Assembly: GCA_016861185.1 (NCBI GenBank)
Contig: BOKW01000006.1
Coordinates: forward strand, 124,001-188,000
Direction: 5' to 3'
Origin: Betaproteobacteria bacterium
Lineage (GTDB): Bacteria > Pseudomonadota > Gammaproteobacteria > Burkholderiales > Burkholderiaceae_F
DNA: 64,000 bases
Shown: positions 7,894-16,906 of the stretch, one piece after another
How the letters are laid out: each line of letters opens with the position of its first letter
Position numbering within the stretch: position 1 is the first letter of the stretch
Position numbers and translations under genes: made by a program
Notes under the pieces: generated by a model
Databases searched by the model: none
What the model was told of the DNA's origin: nothing
What the model saw: only the letters and a program-made list of their open reading frames with translations

Positions 7894-9564
7894 TCACGCG
7901 GCCGCCGGGGTTCTCAGCTCGCGCCGCAGGATCTTGCCGATGTTGGTCTTGGGCAGCGGTTCGGCGCGGAACTCGACGAGCTTGGGCACCTTGTAGCCGG
8001 TCAGGTGCTGTTTGCAGTGCTCGAGCAGCGCCTCCGAGGTCAGCGCCGGGTCCTTCCTGACGACGATGATCTTCACCGCTTCGCCGGAGCGCTCGTCGCG
8101 CTCGCCGATCGCGGCGACTTCGAGCACGCCCGGATGCAGCATCACGACGTCCTCGACCTCGTTCGGGAACACCTTGAATCCGGACACGATGATCATGTCC
8201 TTCTTGCGGTCGGTGATCTTGAACGCGCCGTTGGCGTCCATGTACCCCATGTCGCCGGTGCGGAACCAGCCGTCGGCGGTGAACACCTTCGCGGTTTCGT
8301 CGGGGCGGTTCCAGTAGCCCTTCATCGCTTGCGGTCCGCGGATGCAGATCTCGCCGACTTCGCCGACCGGCAGCGGCTTGCCCTGATCGTCGAGCACCGC
8401 GGCATCGGTCGAGGGAATCGGCACGCCGATGTTGCCGGTCCAGTCCTTGATGTTCAGCGCGTTGGCGATCACGACCGGCGCCGTTTCGGTCAGTCCGTAG
8501 CCTTCGACGATCGGCACGCCGGTCAGCGCCTTCCAGCGCTCGGCCACCGAGCGCTGCACCGCCATGCCGCCCGCGACCGTCACCTTGACCTGGCGCAGGT
8601 TCACGTTGGCGAACTCGGGCGCGTTCAGCAGCGCGTTGTACAGCGTGTTGACGCCGATCATCGCGGTGAACGGCGTCTTCTTCAGCGTCGCGATGAAGGT
8701 CGGCAGATCGCGCGGGTTGGTGATCAGGATCGTGTGCGCGCCGATCTTCATGAACACGAGGTTCACCGTCAGCGCGAAGACGTGGTACAGCGGCAGCGGG
8801 ATGACGGTCGTCTCCTTGCCGTCGAGCAGATCGTGCGCGATCCACGCCGCGACCTGCTGCAGGTTCGCGACCATGTTGCCGTGCGTGAGCATCGCGCCCT
8901 TGGCGACACCGGTCGTACCCCCGGTGTACTGCAGGAACGCGAGGTCTTCGCGCGTGAGCGGCACGTCGTCGAGCGTCTGCGCGCGGCCGGCCGCGAGGGC
9001 GGCGTTGAAGTCGATCGTGCCCGCGATGTTCCACGCCGGCACCATCTTTTTCACGTGCTTGACGACGAAGTTGACGAGCAGCCGCTTGACCGCAGGGAAC
9101 AGATCGCCGATCTGCGTCGTGACGACCGTCTTTATCGGCGTCTTGCCGAGCACCTGCTGCAGCACGCTCGCGAAGTTCTCCAGCACGACGATCACGCTTG
9201 CGCCCGAGTCGCGCAACTGGTGCTCCAGCTCGCGCGGCGTGTACAGCGGGTTGACGTTGACGACCGTGAAGCCCGCGCGCAGCGCGCCGAACAGCGCGAC
9301 CGGATACTGCAGCAGATTCGGCATCATGATCGCGACGCGGTCGCCTTTCTTCAGCCCGGCGACCTTCTGCAGGTAGGCGCCGAATGCGCGGCTCGCCGCT
9401 TCCAGCTCGCGATACGTGATCGAGTGGTCCATGTTGCCGTAGGCGGGCAGGTCGGCGAAGCGCGCGCAGCTCCTCTCGAAGATGTCCTTCAGCGACGCGT
9501 ACGCCTTGACGTCCACTTCGGCGGGGATGCCTTGCGGGTACTGCTTCAGCCAAACGCGATCCAT
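7894..9564 (-). CDS. fadD: long-chain fatty acid--CoA ligase
   Basis: A 556-residue AMP-forming acyl-CoA synthetase that activates fatty acids with ATP and CoA for beta-oxidation at the inner face of the cytoplasmic membrane. The ATP-binding P-loop YTGGTTGVAKGAM is near residues 211-223, the GYGLTETAP adenylate motif near 350, and the C-terminal lysine loop (LPKTNIGKILRREL) at the end. Length and N-terminus (MDRVWLKQYPQGIPAEVD) are typical of FadD in this order. I chose ATG 9564 because AAGGAG lies 6 bases upstream; a longer frame to 9630 lacks support. It appears to be a single gene with its own promoter in the gap up to 9861. Confidence 0.92.
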   Translation of the reverse strand: MDRVWLKQYPQGIPAEVDVKAYASLKDIFERSCARFADLPAYGNMDHSITYRELEAASRAFGAYLQKVAGLKKGDRVAIMMPNLLQYPVALFGALRAGFTVVNVNPLYTPRELEHQLRDSGASVIVVLENFASVLQQVLGKTPIKTVVTTQIGDLFPAVKRLLVNFVVKHVKKMVPAWNIAGTIDFNAALAAGRAQTLDDVPLTREDLAFLQYTGGTTGVAKGAMLTHGNMVANLQQVAAWIAHDLLDGKETTVIPLPLYHVFALTVNLVFMKIGAHTILITNPRDLPTFIATLKKTPFTAMIGVNTLYNALLNAPEFANVNLRQVKVTVAGGMAVQRSVAERWKALTGVPIVEGYGLTETAPVVIANALNIKDWTGNIGVPIPSTDAAVLDDQGKPLPVGEVGEICIRGPQAMKGYWNRPDETAKVFTADGWFRTGDMGYMDANGAFKITDRKKDMIIVSGFKVFPNEVEDVVMLHPGVLEVAAIGERDERSGEAVKIIVVRKDPALTSEALLEHCKQHLTGYKVPKLVEFRAEPLPKTNIGKILRRELRTPAAA

Positions 9565-9646
9565 GAGCTTCTCCTTCCTCGGCAGCGGTATCCGCGGCGG
9601 GACGCCGCCGGTTGTTTCCCTAGATACCAAAAGTGCGTGTGTCTTC

Positions 9647-9669
9647 GTCCCCCTTTCGTAAAGAGGGAC
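9647..9669. repeat. palindromic C/T-rich intergenic repeat, copy 1
   Basis: A GTCC-CCCTTT / AAAGAGGGAC inverted repeat in the gap between divergent fadD and the next acetyltransferase gene (9565-9861). It is followed by a GGGATTTC-like tail also present in copies near 52190 and 63180. It belongs to a dispersed family in this window (other copies near 42609, 52115 and 63149). The rest of the gap holds no gene that I can see. Confidence 0.5.
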
Positions 9670-9861
9670 CGGAGCGGGATTTCAACAAACAGTGTGCGCC
9701 GTCCGCAGCGCCTCGGGTTCACCTGCATCAAGCCGCCTTCGCGCGCGGCCGCTGCCGACGAGCCGTGCACCCGCCGGCATAATCGCGCGGCGCCGGCCCG
9801 CGGGTCCATCGCGCCGGGCGGCGACCGCAGGAAGCGGATTCCCCGGAACGTCGAGGAGCGG

Positions 9862-10320
9862 ATGAACGACGAAGTCGAATTGCGCGAGATCACGCGCGAC
9901 ACCGTGCGCGCGATCTGCGCGCTCGAAATCGACGAATCGCAGCAGGGCCTGGTCGCGCCGAACGCGGTGTCGATCGCGCAGGCGTACTTCTACGACGAGG
10001 CGTGGTTCCGCGCGATCTGCGCGCGCGGCGAACCGGTCGGTTTCGTGATGATCTACGACCCGACGCTTTCGTCCGCGCCCGAGGAGCCGGACTTTTTCCT
10101 GTGGCGGCTGATGATCGACCGCCGCCATCAAGGCAAGGGCTACGGCCGCGCGGCCGTGCGGCTCGTCGCCGACCATGTCCGCACCCGCGGCGCCAGCCGT
10201 CTGCTCGTCTCGCACGTCAAGCACGCCGAGGCGCTCGGCCGGTTCTACGCGTCGCTCGGCTTCCGCTACACGGGCCGGGAGGAGGAGGGCGAGCTGGTGA
10301 TGGAGCTGCCGCTCGGCTGA
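9862..10320 (+). CDS. GNAT family N-acetyltransferase (diamine/spermidine acetyltransferase-like)
   Basis: A 152-residue GNAT protein. The opening VELREITRDTVRAICALEIDESQQGLVAPNAVSIAQAYF followed by PVGFVMIYD resembles the BltD/SpeG-like group that acetylates polyamines. The acetyl-CoA loop is RRHQGKGYGRAAV (about residues 91-103), and the C-terminal FYASLGFRYTGREEEGELVMEL is a standard GNAT end. I chose ATG 9862 because GAGGAG lies a few bases upstream. It stands alone, divergent from fadD and convergent with the CPBP protease gene 52 bases away. The exact substrate is an inference from resemblance. Confidence 0.75.
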   Translation: MNDEVELREITRDTVRAICALEIDESQQGLVAPNAVSIAQAYFYDEAWFRAICARGEPVGFVMIYDPTLSSAPEEPDFFLWRLMIDRRHQGKGYGRAAVRLVADHVRTRGASRLLVSHVKHAEALGRFYASLGFRYTGREEEGELVMELPLG

Positions 10321-10372
10321 CCGGCGCGGTGCTTTGCGCCATGCATTCCGGTCGCACGCATCGCAAGTCCCG

Positions 10373-11122
10373 CTACAACCCGAGCGCCACGAGCCCGTAC
10401 GCGATCCCGTTGTGCGCCATGTGCAGCGCGATCGCCGCGGGCAGGCCGTAGGCGAGCCGCGCGTACAGGCAGGCGTAGCCGAGGATCCACTGCGGAAGGA
10501 CGAGCAGCGGCGTCAACGCGATCGTCGCCGCGGTGAACTCGTAGTTGAGCGCGTGGGTCAGCGCGAAGGCCAGGGTGAACCCGTGCGCGATCGGCGCGTA
10601 GCGCCGCGCGAACAGCGTGCGCGCGCCGTCGACTGTGGTGAAGCGATGCCGCTCCAGCGCATCGTCGAGCGCGAGCAGCGCCAGCACGGTCGCGACCGCG
10701 GCGACGGCGATCGCGGGCAGCCGTATCCAGGCGTCGGACGATGCGGCCGCTGCGCGCGCGATCGCGAAGAGCGCGAGCCCCGCGAGCGGCAGCAGCACGA
10801 CGCCGCGCTCGAAGGTGCGCCGCGACTTCAGCGGCCAGCGGAAGACGACTTCCTCGAACACGGGCGCGATCGCCAGCACCAGCGCGACCTCGAACAGGCC
10901 GAAGCGGAAGTCGAGTCGGCTGTCGACGCCGAAGCGGTCCGCGAGCGGCGCGACCGCGACCGCGGCGGCGAGCGCCAGCGGCGTGGCGACCGCGAGCAGC
11001 GCGGCGAGCACGGCGGCCCGTGAACCGGCGCCCGCGGGCGGTGCGACGTCGGGGCGCGGCCGCGCGACGAACGCGAACCAGGCGCGTGCGACCGTGGCCC
11101 AGCGTGCGCGCAGCGTCGGCAC
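10373..11122 (-). CDS. CPBP family intramembrane metalloprotease
   Basis: A 249-residue polytopic membrane protein of the CPBP (CAAX protease and bacteriocin-processing) family. The catalytic motif EEVVFR is at residues 90-95, and two later histidine segments (FALTHALNYEF, LHMAHNGIAY) supply the metal ligands. About six to eight hydrophobic segments are visible. Family members cleave within the membrane or process prenylated or peptide substrates; the substrate here is unknown. The gene follows the patatin-like gene by 12 bases on the same strand, and a pth-patatin-CPBP transcript is likely. Confidence 0.8.
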   Translation of the reverse strand: MPTLRARWATVARAWFAFVARPRPDVAPPAGAGSRAAVLAALLAVATPLALAAAVAVAPLADRFGVDSRLDFRFGLFEVALVLAIAPVFEEVVFRWPLKSRRTFERGVVLLPLAGLALFAIARAAAASSDAWIRLPAIAVAAVATVLALLALDDALERHRFTTVDGARTLFARRYAPIAHGFTLAFALTHALNYEFTAATIALTPLLVLPQWILGYACLYARLAYGLPAAIALHMAHNGIAYGLVALGL

Positions 11123-11134
11123 GGATCGGTCGCG

Positions 11135-12187
11135 TCAAAGCGGCGCGAGCCGCGTCGGATCGGGCCGTTCGATCCAGGCCATCACCTCGTCGGCGAAGCG
11201 TTCGCATTCGCCGATCGCGCGCCGCCACGCGCGCATGCGCGCGGCGTGGTCGAGCCCATAGCGGTAGAAGTCCTGGCGCTCGGGCAGCCGTCCGCCCGGC
11301 AGCCGCGCGAGGAACTCGCGCGACGGAGCGACGAGCAGCACGTTGTCGAGCCACGGATGCGCGCGCGACTGCTTGCGCCAGGGCAGGAACTTGTCCAGCC
11401 AGCCGGGCGTGACGTACGGAACGAAGTGCGGATAGAGCACGAGACCTGCGAGCGCGTGATAGGGCAGCAGCAGGTGATAGTCGATCAGCCCGCCGTCCCA
11501 GTAGTCGCCGCGCGCAGCGCCGGCCGGATCGCGCACCGGCTCGCACACGAGCGGGATCGAGCCGGAGGCGAGCAGCGCGTCCTCGCAGTTCTCCGGCGCA
11601 AGCCGCACGCGCTCGAGGCCGAAGGCGTCGAAGCGCTGCGCCGGAAAGCGCGCCCCACCGGCATGGAAGACGACGCGCTCCATGTGCGCCGCCAGCGCGT
11701 GGCGCGAGCGCGCATTGGCGAGCGCGGCCCGCGCGAATGCCGCGCGCGAACCGTTGCGGTCGAGCACGCCGCGCGCGCGCGTGGTGATCAGGCTGACGCC
11801 GACGTTGCCGCGCAGCGGCGGCATCCGCTCGCCGCCGAGCACCGCGCGCGCGAGCTTGCGGCATTCGTCGCTGACGTAGCGTGGCGTGGGCTTGCGCGGA
11901 TAACGCTGCTCGACGTAGCCCTCCGACAGCCGCGCCAGCGCGACAACCGGATCGGTCTGCGCGGCGGCGAACATGCGCCACGCGCCGATCGATGCGCCGA
12001 TCAGTTCGACGTGCGGCGCGTTGCGCAGCCAGCCGCCGAACAGCCGCTGATCGAGCGGGATCAGCGCGAGCCCTTTCGGTCCGCCGGCGGCCGCAGGGAT
12101 GCACGCGATGTCGGCGGGTTTGAGTCCTTCGCTGCGCACGTGCGCGGCGGCGCGCGCGCCGGCGTGCACGGTGAAGTTCGCGCTCAT
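11135..12187 (-). CDS. patatin-like phospholipase family protein
   Basis: A 350-residue serine lipase of the patatin fold. The oxyanion loop GGPKG is at residues 35-39, the nucleophile elbow GASIG at 64-68 (Ser66), and the catalytic aspartate in DGGLID at Asp231, giving the Ser-Asp dyad. No signal peptide is visible, so it probably acts in the cytoplasm or at the inner membrane on phospholipids or other acyl esters. Its ATG overlaps the stop codon of pth (ATGA), which implies translational coupling. The functional link to peptidyl-tRNA hydrolase is not obvious. Confidence 0.8.
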   Translation of the reverse strand: MSANFTVHAGARAAAHVRSEGLKPADIACIPAAAGGPKGLALIPLDQRLFGGWLRNAPHVELIGASIGAWRMFAAAQTDPVVALARLSEGYVEQRYPRKPTPRYVSDECRKLARAVLGGERMPPLRGNVGVSLITTRARGVLDRNGSRAAFARAALANARSRHALAAHMERVVFHAGGARFPAQRFDAFGLERVRLAPENCEDALLASGSIPLVCEPVRDPAGAARGDYWDGGLIDYHLLLPYHALAGLVLYPHFVPYVTPGWLDKFLPWRKQSRAHPWLDNVLLVAPSREFLARLPGGRLPERQDFYRYGLDHAARMRAWRRAIGECERFADEVMAWIERPDPTRLAPL

Positions 12188-12816
12188 GGTTTGGGCGGCG
12201 GGGCCTCGGGCGCGACCGGCGCGCGGTGCAGCTTCATCATCGCGCGCTCGAACTGGCCCTCGACGAGCTGCGGGACGATGTCGAGCGCGCGGCCCATCGC
12301 CTCGTCGATCGCCTGCTGGTGCTCGCGGCTCGGCGGATGCAGGACGAAATCGGCGACCTCCTGCTTCAGCGCGAGCGTGCGCGGATGACCGACGCCGAGC
12401 CGCAGCCGCCAGAAGTCGGGCGTCGACAGCTTGGCCTGGATGTCCTTCAGTCCGTTGTGTCCGGCAGTGCCGCCGCCGCGCTTCAGTTTCACGGCGCCGG
12501 GCGGTAAATCCACTTCATCGTGCACGACGAGGATCTGCGTCGGCAGGATCTTGTAGTAAAGCGCGAGCGCGACGACCGCCTGACCCGAGCGGTTCATGTA
12601 GGTGCCGGGCTTCAGCAGCCACAGCTCGCGCGCGTGGTCGCGGATGCGGGCGACCTCGCCGTGGAACTTGCGCTCGTGCGTGAACGAGGCACCCGCCTTG
12701 CGCGCGACCGCGTCGACGAACCAGAAGCCCGCGTTGTGGCGCGTGGCCTCGTATTCGGCGCCGACGTTGCCGAGCCCGACGATCAGGCGGATCGAGTGAG
12801 TCGTGTCGATGTTCAT
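12184..12816 (-). CDS. pth: peptidyl-tRNA hydrolase
   Basis: A 210-residue enzyme that releases tRNA from peptidyl-tRNA dropped by stalled ribosomes. The core is complete: [21 protein letters not shown] with Asn17 and the catalytic His27, [13 protein letters not shown], the [11 protein letters not shown] loop and [14 protein letters not shown] proline- and alanine-rich tail of about 15 residues is extra. I chose ATG 12816; the frame extends to a GTG at 12846, but that would start inside the rplY terminator hairpin. The order prs-rplY-pth is standard in this order. Because a strong terminator precedes it, it needs readthrough or a promoter of its own. Confidence 0.92.
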   Translation of the reverse strand: MNIDTTHSIRLIVGLGNVGAEYEATRHNAGFWFVDAVARKAGASFTHERKFHGEVARIRDHARELWLLKPGTYMNRSGQAVVALALYYKILPTQILVVHDEVDLPPGAVKLKRGGGTAGHNGLKDIQAKLSTPDFWRLRLGVGHPRTLALKQEVADFVLHPPSREHQQAIDEAMGRALDIVPQLVEGQFERAMMKLHRAPVAPEAPPPKP

Positions 12817-12822
12817 GCCGAC

Positions 12823-12854
12823 AAAAAAGCCCGCGGGTGTCGCCACGCGCGGGC
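12823..12854 (-). terminator. rho-independent terminator of rplY
   Basis: On the minus strand a GCCCGCG / CGCGGGC stem (12848-12854 with 12829-12835) is followed directly by six T residues (12823-12828). It lies 22 bases after the rplY stop and ends 7 bases before the pth ATG, so it separates the two genes while leaving almost no leader for pth. Confidence 0.8.
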
Positions 12855-12876
12855 CGGATTGTGCAACAGGCGACGC

Positions 12877-13575
12877 TTACTTCTTCTTCTCGCCGCCTTT
12901 TTCTCCGCCCTTCTTCTCGGGTGCGGCCGGTGCAGCAGCAGCCGGCGGCGCCTTTTGCGCCGTGGCCGGCACTTCCGCGGCCGGCACGACGGCGGCTTCT
13001 TCTTCGACGACTTCCTCGCCCTTCGTCGACACCGACACGACGACCGGATTCTCCTTGCCCTTGAGCACCGGTGTGACGCCCGGCGGCAGCGCGAGGTCGC
13101 GCACGCGGATCGTCTGGTGCGCGCGCAGGTTGGACAGGTCGACCTCGATGAACTCGGGCAGGTCCTTCGGCAGGCAGGCGATGTCGACTTCGGACAGGAT
13201 GTGGCTGACCAGACCGCCGGACTCCTTGACTGCGGGCGAGTTCTCCTGCCCGACGAAGTGCAGCGGCACGCGCATGTGGATCTTCTGGTTCTCGGACACG
13301 CGCTGGAAGTCGATGTGCATCACCTGCGGCTTGTACGGGTGCATCTGGAAGTCACGCAGCAGCACCTTTTCGCTCTTGCCGTCCAGTTCCATGTCGAGGA
13401 TCGACGCGTGGAACTTCTCCTTGCGCAGCGCGTGGAACAGCGGGTTGTGCTCGACTTCGATCGTCACCGGCTTGCCGCTTCCGCCGTAGAGGATGCCGGG
13501 CACCCTGTCGGCGCGGCGCAGGCGGCGGCTCGCACTCGTGCCTTGCGCGGTACGTGTATTCGCAACGACTTTCAT
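12877..13575 (-). CDS. rplY: 50S ribosomal protein L25/general stress protein Ctc
   Basis: A 232-residue two-domain L25/TL5 protein, which binds 5S rRNA in the large ribosomal subunit. The N-terminal 5S-binding domain (GTSASRRLRRADRVPGILYGG, then NPLFHALRKEKFHASILDMELDG) covers residues 1-95. The C-terminal beta domain (VPLHFVGQENSPAVKESGGLVSH) covers about 96-185. The last 45 residues are an Ala-, Pro-, Glu- and Lys-rich tail. Of two adjacent ATGs I chose the second, 13575, because GGAG lies 6 bases before it. prs is 55 bases upstream, and a terminator follows. Confidence 0.93.
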   Translation of the reverse strand: MKVVANTRTAQGTSASRRLRRADRVPGILYGGSGKPVTIEVEHNPLFHALRKEKFHASILDMELDGKSEKVLLRDFQMHPYKPQVMHIDFQRVSENQKIHMRVPLHFVGQENSPAVKESGGLVSHILSEVDIACLPKDLPEFIEVDLSNLRAHQTIRVRDLALPPGVTPVLKGKENPVVVSVSTKGEEVVEEEAAVVPAAEVPATAQKAPPAAAAPAAPEKKGGEKGGEKKK

Positions 13576-13630
13576 CATTCGCTCCAGTTCTTCGCCGCGG
13601 GCCGCGACCAGCCACGACGGCTCTCGGTTT

Positions 13631-14581
13631 TCACTCGATGAACAGACTGCTCACCGAGTCTTCGCGCGAAATGCGCGAAATCGTTTCCCCCAGCAGCGCC
13701 GCGCACGAAAGCTGCCGGATCTTGCGGCACGCCGAGGCTTCCTCCGACAGCGGGATCGAGTCGGTGACGACGACCTCGTCGAGCACCGAGTTCGCGATCC
13801 GTTCGACCGCCTTGCCCGACAGCACCGGGTGCGTGCAGTACGCCATCACGCGCAGCGCACCCGCGTCGCTCAGCGCCGCGGCGGCCTGGCACAGCGTGTT
13901 CGCGGTGTCGACCATGTCGTCCATGATCACGCAGTTGCGCCCCTCGACCTCGCCGATGATGTGCATCACCTCGGCGACGTTGGCGCGCGGCCGCCGCTTG
14001 TCGATGATCGCGAGGTCCGCGTCCATGCGTTTCGCCAGCGCGCGCGCGCGCACGACGCCGCCCACGTCCGGCGACACCACGACCAGGTTGTCGTAGTTGT
14101 GCTTCCACAGGTCGCCGAGCAGGATCGGGCTGGCGTAGATGTTGTCGACCGGGATGTCGAAGAAGCCCTGGATCTGGTCGGCGTGCAGGTCCATCGTCAG
14201 CACGCGATGCACGCCGACCGCCTGCAGCATGTTGGCGACGACCTTCGCGCTGATCGCCACCCGCGCCGAGCGCGGCCTGCGGTCCTGCCGCGCGTAACCG
14301 AAGTACGGAATCGCCGCGGTGATGCGTCCGGCCGACGCGCGCTTCAGCGCATCGACCATGATCATCAGCTCCATCAGGTTGTCGTTGGTCGGCGCGCAGG
14401 TCGACTGCAGCACGAAGCAGTCCTTGCCGCGCACGTTCTCGTTGAGCTCGACCATGACCTCGCCGTCGGAGAAGCGCGAGACGGTCGCGCGCCCGAGGCG
14501 GATGTTCAGATGCTGGACGACGGCGTGAGCGAGCTTCGGGTTGGCGTTACCCGAGAACACCATCAGGTTTTCCGGCACCAT
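13631..14581 (-). CDS. prs: ribose-phosphate pyrophosphokinase
   Basis: A 316-residue PRPP synthase that transfers pyrophosphate from ATP to ribose 5-phosphate, feeding purine, pyrimidine, histidine and tryptophan synthesis in the cytoplasm. Characteristic segments are [15 protein letters not shown] at the start, [14 protein letters not shown], the [11 protein letters not shown] catalytic loop and the PRPP-binding [10 protein letters not shown] chose ATG 14581 (protein start MVPENLMVF), not the upstream GTG 14590, by comparison with the usual N-terminus. It follows the tRNA-Gln gene and precedes rplY on the same strand. Confidence 0.94.
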   Translation of the reverse strand: MVPENLMVFSGNANPKLAHAVVQHLNIRLGRATVSRFSDGEVMVELNENVRGKDCFVLQSTCAPTNDNLMELMIMVDALKRASAGRITAAIPYFGYARQDRRPRSARVAISAKVVANMLQAVGVHRVLTMDLHADQIQGFFDIPVDNIYASPILLGDLWKHNYDNLVVVSPDVGGVVRARALAKRMDADLAIIDKRRPRANVAEVMHIIGEVEGRNCVIMDDMVDTANTLCQAAAALSDAGALRVMAYCTHPVLSGKAVERIANSVLDEVVVTDSIPLSEEASACRKIRQLSCAALLGETISRISREDSVSSLFIE

Positions 14582-14671
14582 CGCTCGCACCCGTCGGGCT
14601 TCGGCCCTGCGCCGCCGTCAAATAAAACCGCCGAAGCGCCAGCAGGCGAGCGCGCTTCGGCGGCAATGTGA

Positions 14672-14748
14672 TGGCTGGGGAGGAAGGATTCGAACCCTCG
14701 AATGGCGGAATCAAAATCCGCTGCCTTAACCAGCTTGGCGACTCCCCA
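14672..14748 (-). tRNA. tRNA-Gln (anticodon UUG)
   Basis: A 77-base tRNA gene on the minus strand with an encoded CCA end. The 7-bp acceptor stem TGGGGAG/CTCCCCA, discriminator G and T-arm GGTTCGAATCC are present. The anticodon loop TTTTGAT within GCGGATTTTGATTCCGC gives anticodon TTG, reading glutamine codon CAA. It sits between ispE and prs, its usual place in Burkholderiales. Confidence 0.95.
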
Positions 14749-14797
14749 GCGCGAAACCCTCACCTCCGCGCCGTCCTCCGGCACCGGTGGCGGCTGG

Positions 14798-15655
14798 TCA
14801 CCACGCGGCGAGCGGATGCTCCGACAGGCTTTGCACGGACCAGCCTTTCCAACCGCCCGGCAAATCCGCGATCGCCGCGCGCGCCTGTTCTTCGGATTCG
14901 ACCGGCACGAACACGGCCGAACCGGAGCCGGTCATCCGCGCCGGCCCGTAGCGCGCAAGGCGCTCGATCGCGGCGTCGACTGCCGGAACCCGGCGCCTGA
15001 CGACCGCCTCAAGGTCGTTGACGCCGAAAAGCACACGCGGAAAAGCATCCCGCTCCGCGGAAAAGGCCGGCATTGTCGTGAGTTTCGCCTGCCGTGTCAA
15101 ACCGGGATCGGCAAAGATTTCCGCAGTCGAAACAGCGACTTGCGGATGAACGACGGCGAAGTGCGAACGCGGCCAGTCGATGGACGTGAGTCGCTCGCCG
15201 ATGCCTTCGACGAAGGCCGGTCCGGCGCCGAGAAAAAACGGCACGTCGGCGCCGAGCCGCAGCGCGAGCGCCGCCAGTCTCTCGCGCGGCCAGTGCAGAT
15301 TCCACAGCCGGTTCAGCGCAATCAGCGTGGTCGCCGCATCGGACGAGCCGCCGCCCATGCCGCTGCCGGCGGGGATGTTCTTCTCGACGCGGATCGAGAC
15401 GCCGAGCGCGGTGTTCGACTCGGCCTGCAGCAGCCGCGCGGCGCGCACGGCGAGGTCGCGTTCGATCTCGCCGATCACGTCGCCCGTGCGCTCGATCGCG
15501 CCGTCGGCGCAGCTTTCGAAGTCGAGCGTGTCGGCGAGGTCGATCGGGACGAAGACGCTCTGCAGCTCGTGATAGCCGTCGGCGCGCCGGCCGACGACGT
15601 GCAGGAACAGGTTGAGCTTGGCCGGCGCGGGCAGGCCGAGGAACAGGCGCGGCAC
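14798..15655 (-). CDS. ispE: 4-diphosphocytidyl-2-C-methyl-D-erythritol kinase
   Basis: A GHMP-family kinase of about 285 residues that phosphorylates the 2-position hydroxyl of CDP-methylerythritol in the non-mevalonate isoprenoid pathway. PAPAKLNLFLHVVGRRADGYHELQS opens the protein, the ATP loop IPAGSGMGGGSSDAA lies near the middle, and the C-terminal RMTGSGSAVFV is the third GHMP motif. The frame runs up to a GTG at 15688, but that overlaps the methyltransferase end by 25 bases. GTG 15655 gives the usual length and has AAGGAG 12 bases upstream. The tRNA-Gln gene is next on the same strand. Confidence 0.9.
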   Translation of the reverse strand: MPRLFLGLPAPAKLNLFLHVVGRRADGYHELQSVFVPIDLADTLDFESCADGAIERTGDVIGEIERDLAVRAARLLQAESNTALGVSIRVEKNIPAGSGMGGGSSDAATTLIALNRLWNLHWPRERLAALALRLGADVPFFLGAGPAFVEGIGERLTSIDWPRSHFAVVHPQVAVSTAEIFADPGLTRQAKLTTMPAFSAERDAFPRVLFGVNDLEAVVRRRVPAVDAAIERLARYGPARMTGSGSAVFVPVESEEQARAAIADLPGGWKGWSVQSLSEHPLAAW

Positions 15656-15663
15656 GGTGGTGC

Positions 15664-16251
15664 TCAGCTCCTTCGCGGCACGGTCCACAGGAAGATCCGG
15701 CTGTGGTCGATGTCGACGCGCCGCTCGGGCGTCCAGTCGCCCATGTCGAAGTCGTGCGAAACGATGCGCGTGCCGGGTTTCAGTTCCTTCAGCAGGCGCG
15801 GGCGAAGCTGCAGGTTGATGCCGGGCAGCAGGTACATCGTGACGACCGTGGCCGGCGCGATGTCGAAGTCGAACACGTCGCCGACTTCGAAGCGCGTCAG
15901 GTGCGCCATGCCCGCCTTCTTCGCATTGGCGCGCGCCTCGACGATGCGCTGCGGATCCAGATCGACGCCCACGCCGCGGCAGCCGAAGCGCTGCGCGGCG
16001 CGCACGACGATGCGGCCGTCGCCGCAGCCGAGGTCGTAGACGAGATCGTCCTTCGTGACCTTCGCCAGGTCGAGCATCGCGTCGACGACCTTCATCGGCG
16101 TCGGCACGTAGGGCACGTCGAGCGGCCGCGCCGGCTCGCCCGGCCGCGTGTCGGCGGACGCCTCGTCGGGCGCGAACAGTGTGGCGGCGGGCAAGGTCTT
16201 GGCGACGGGCAGCAGCGCGGTACCGAACAGCAGGCGGCGGCGTGAGGTCAT
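15664..16251 (-). CDS. class I SAM-dependent methyltransferase with Tat-type signal
   Basis: A 195-residue protein. Residues 1-34 look like a Tat export signal: MTSRRRLLFG followed by a hydrophobic stretch and Ala-Asp. The rest is a class I methyltransferase: YVPTPMKVVDAMLDLAKV, then motif I DLGCGDGRIV, GVDLDPQRIVEA and later strands. The combination is odd, because S-adenosylmethionine is made in the cytoplasm. I chose ATG 16251 because GGAG lies 8 bases upstream. It is inserted between lolB and ispE, which are usually adjacent, and may be co-transcribed with both. Either the N-terminus is not cleaved and anchors the protein, or the methyltransferase really is exported. The substrate is unknown. 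Confidence 0.75.
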   Translation of the reverse strand: MTSRRRLLFGTALLPVAKTLPAATLFAPDEASADTRPGEPARPLDVPYVPTPMKVVDAMLDLAKVTKDDLVYDLGCGDGRIVVRAAQRFGCRGVGVDLDPQRIVEARANAKKAGMAHLTRFEVGDVFDFDIAPATVVTMYLLPGINLQLRPRLLKELKPGTRIVSHDFDMGDWTPERRVDIDHSRIFLWTVPRRS

Positions 16252-16285
16252 CGATATCTCCGGTGGGGCGGGGGGACGCGGCGAA

Positions 16286-16888
16286 TCATCCCGCAGGATC
16301 GTCGAGCACGAGTTGCAGCCGGATCGCCGGCGAAGCGGCGTGCGCGGGCCGTTCGAACGCCAGGCGGCGCGGCAGACCGTTCGAAGCGAAGCGTTCGAGC
16401 ACGCGGATCGTCCAGCCGTCCTGCTCGATCGCGCTGATATGCCCGTCCTGCAGCGTCGTGCTCGCGGCGCGGTGCGCGACGGGGCGTCCGACGATCCAGT
16501 CGCCGATGCCGGAAGCAGGCAGCGCGAAACCCAGCGCCTGTTCGGCGAGCGCTTCGGCGCTCGCACCGCGCAGTTCGCGCGGCGGCGATCCCGGTTCGGT
16601 CAGCCGCGCTCCGTCGGGCCCGGTTTCGACCCGCGCGAGCGTGGTGCCCAGCGGGGAGGCGAGATCGAGCGTCAGCGATTCGCCGCGCACCGACAGCACG
16701 AACCTCCCCGACAGATTCTCCTGGCGGTCGTCGAGCTTCGCGATCGCCGAGAAGCGCCCCGCGTGCACGCGCTCGGCCGGCGCCAGCGGCGGCAGGCTCG
16801 CGCAAGCGACGAGTCCGCCCGAGAGGACCAGCGCGCCCAGGCGCGCGCAGGCCGCTCGCAAACGGAACGCGTGATGCCGGCGCAGCAT
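16286..16888 (-). CDS. lolB: outer membrane lipoprotein LolB
   Basis: A 200-residue lipoprotein that accepts lipoproteins from LolA and inserts them in the outer membrane. The signal ends at LVAC with lipidated Cys29. The body has the LolB pattern: FSAIAKLDDRQENLSGRFVLSVRG, LDLASPLGTTLARVE and GDWIVGRPV. Sequence identity between LolB proteins is low, so the call rests on the lipobox, size, these segments and position between the TPR gene and ispE, as in other Burkholderiales. It lies 18 bases downstream of the TPR gene. Confidence 0.85.
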   Translation of the reverse strand: MLRRHHAFRLRAACARLGALVLSGGLVACASLPPLAPAERVHAGRFSAIAKLDDRQENLSGRFVLSVRGESLTLDLASPLGTTLARVETGPDGARLTEPGSPPRELRGASAEALAEQALGFALPASGIGDWIVGRPVAHRAASTTLQDGHISAIEQDGWTIRVLERFASNGLPRRLAFERPAHAASPAIRLQLVLDDPAG

Positions 16889-16906
16889 CGGACGCGATAC
16901 GTGTAC

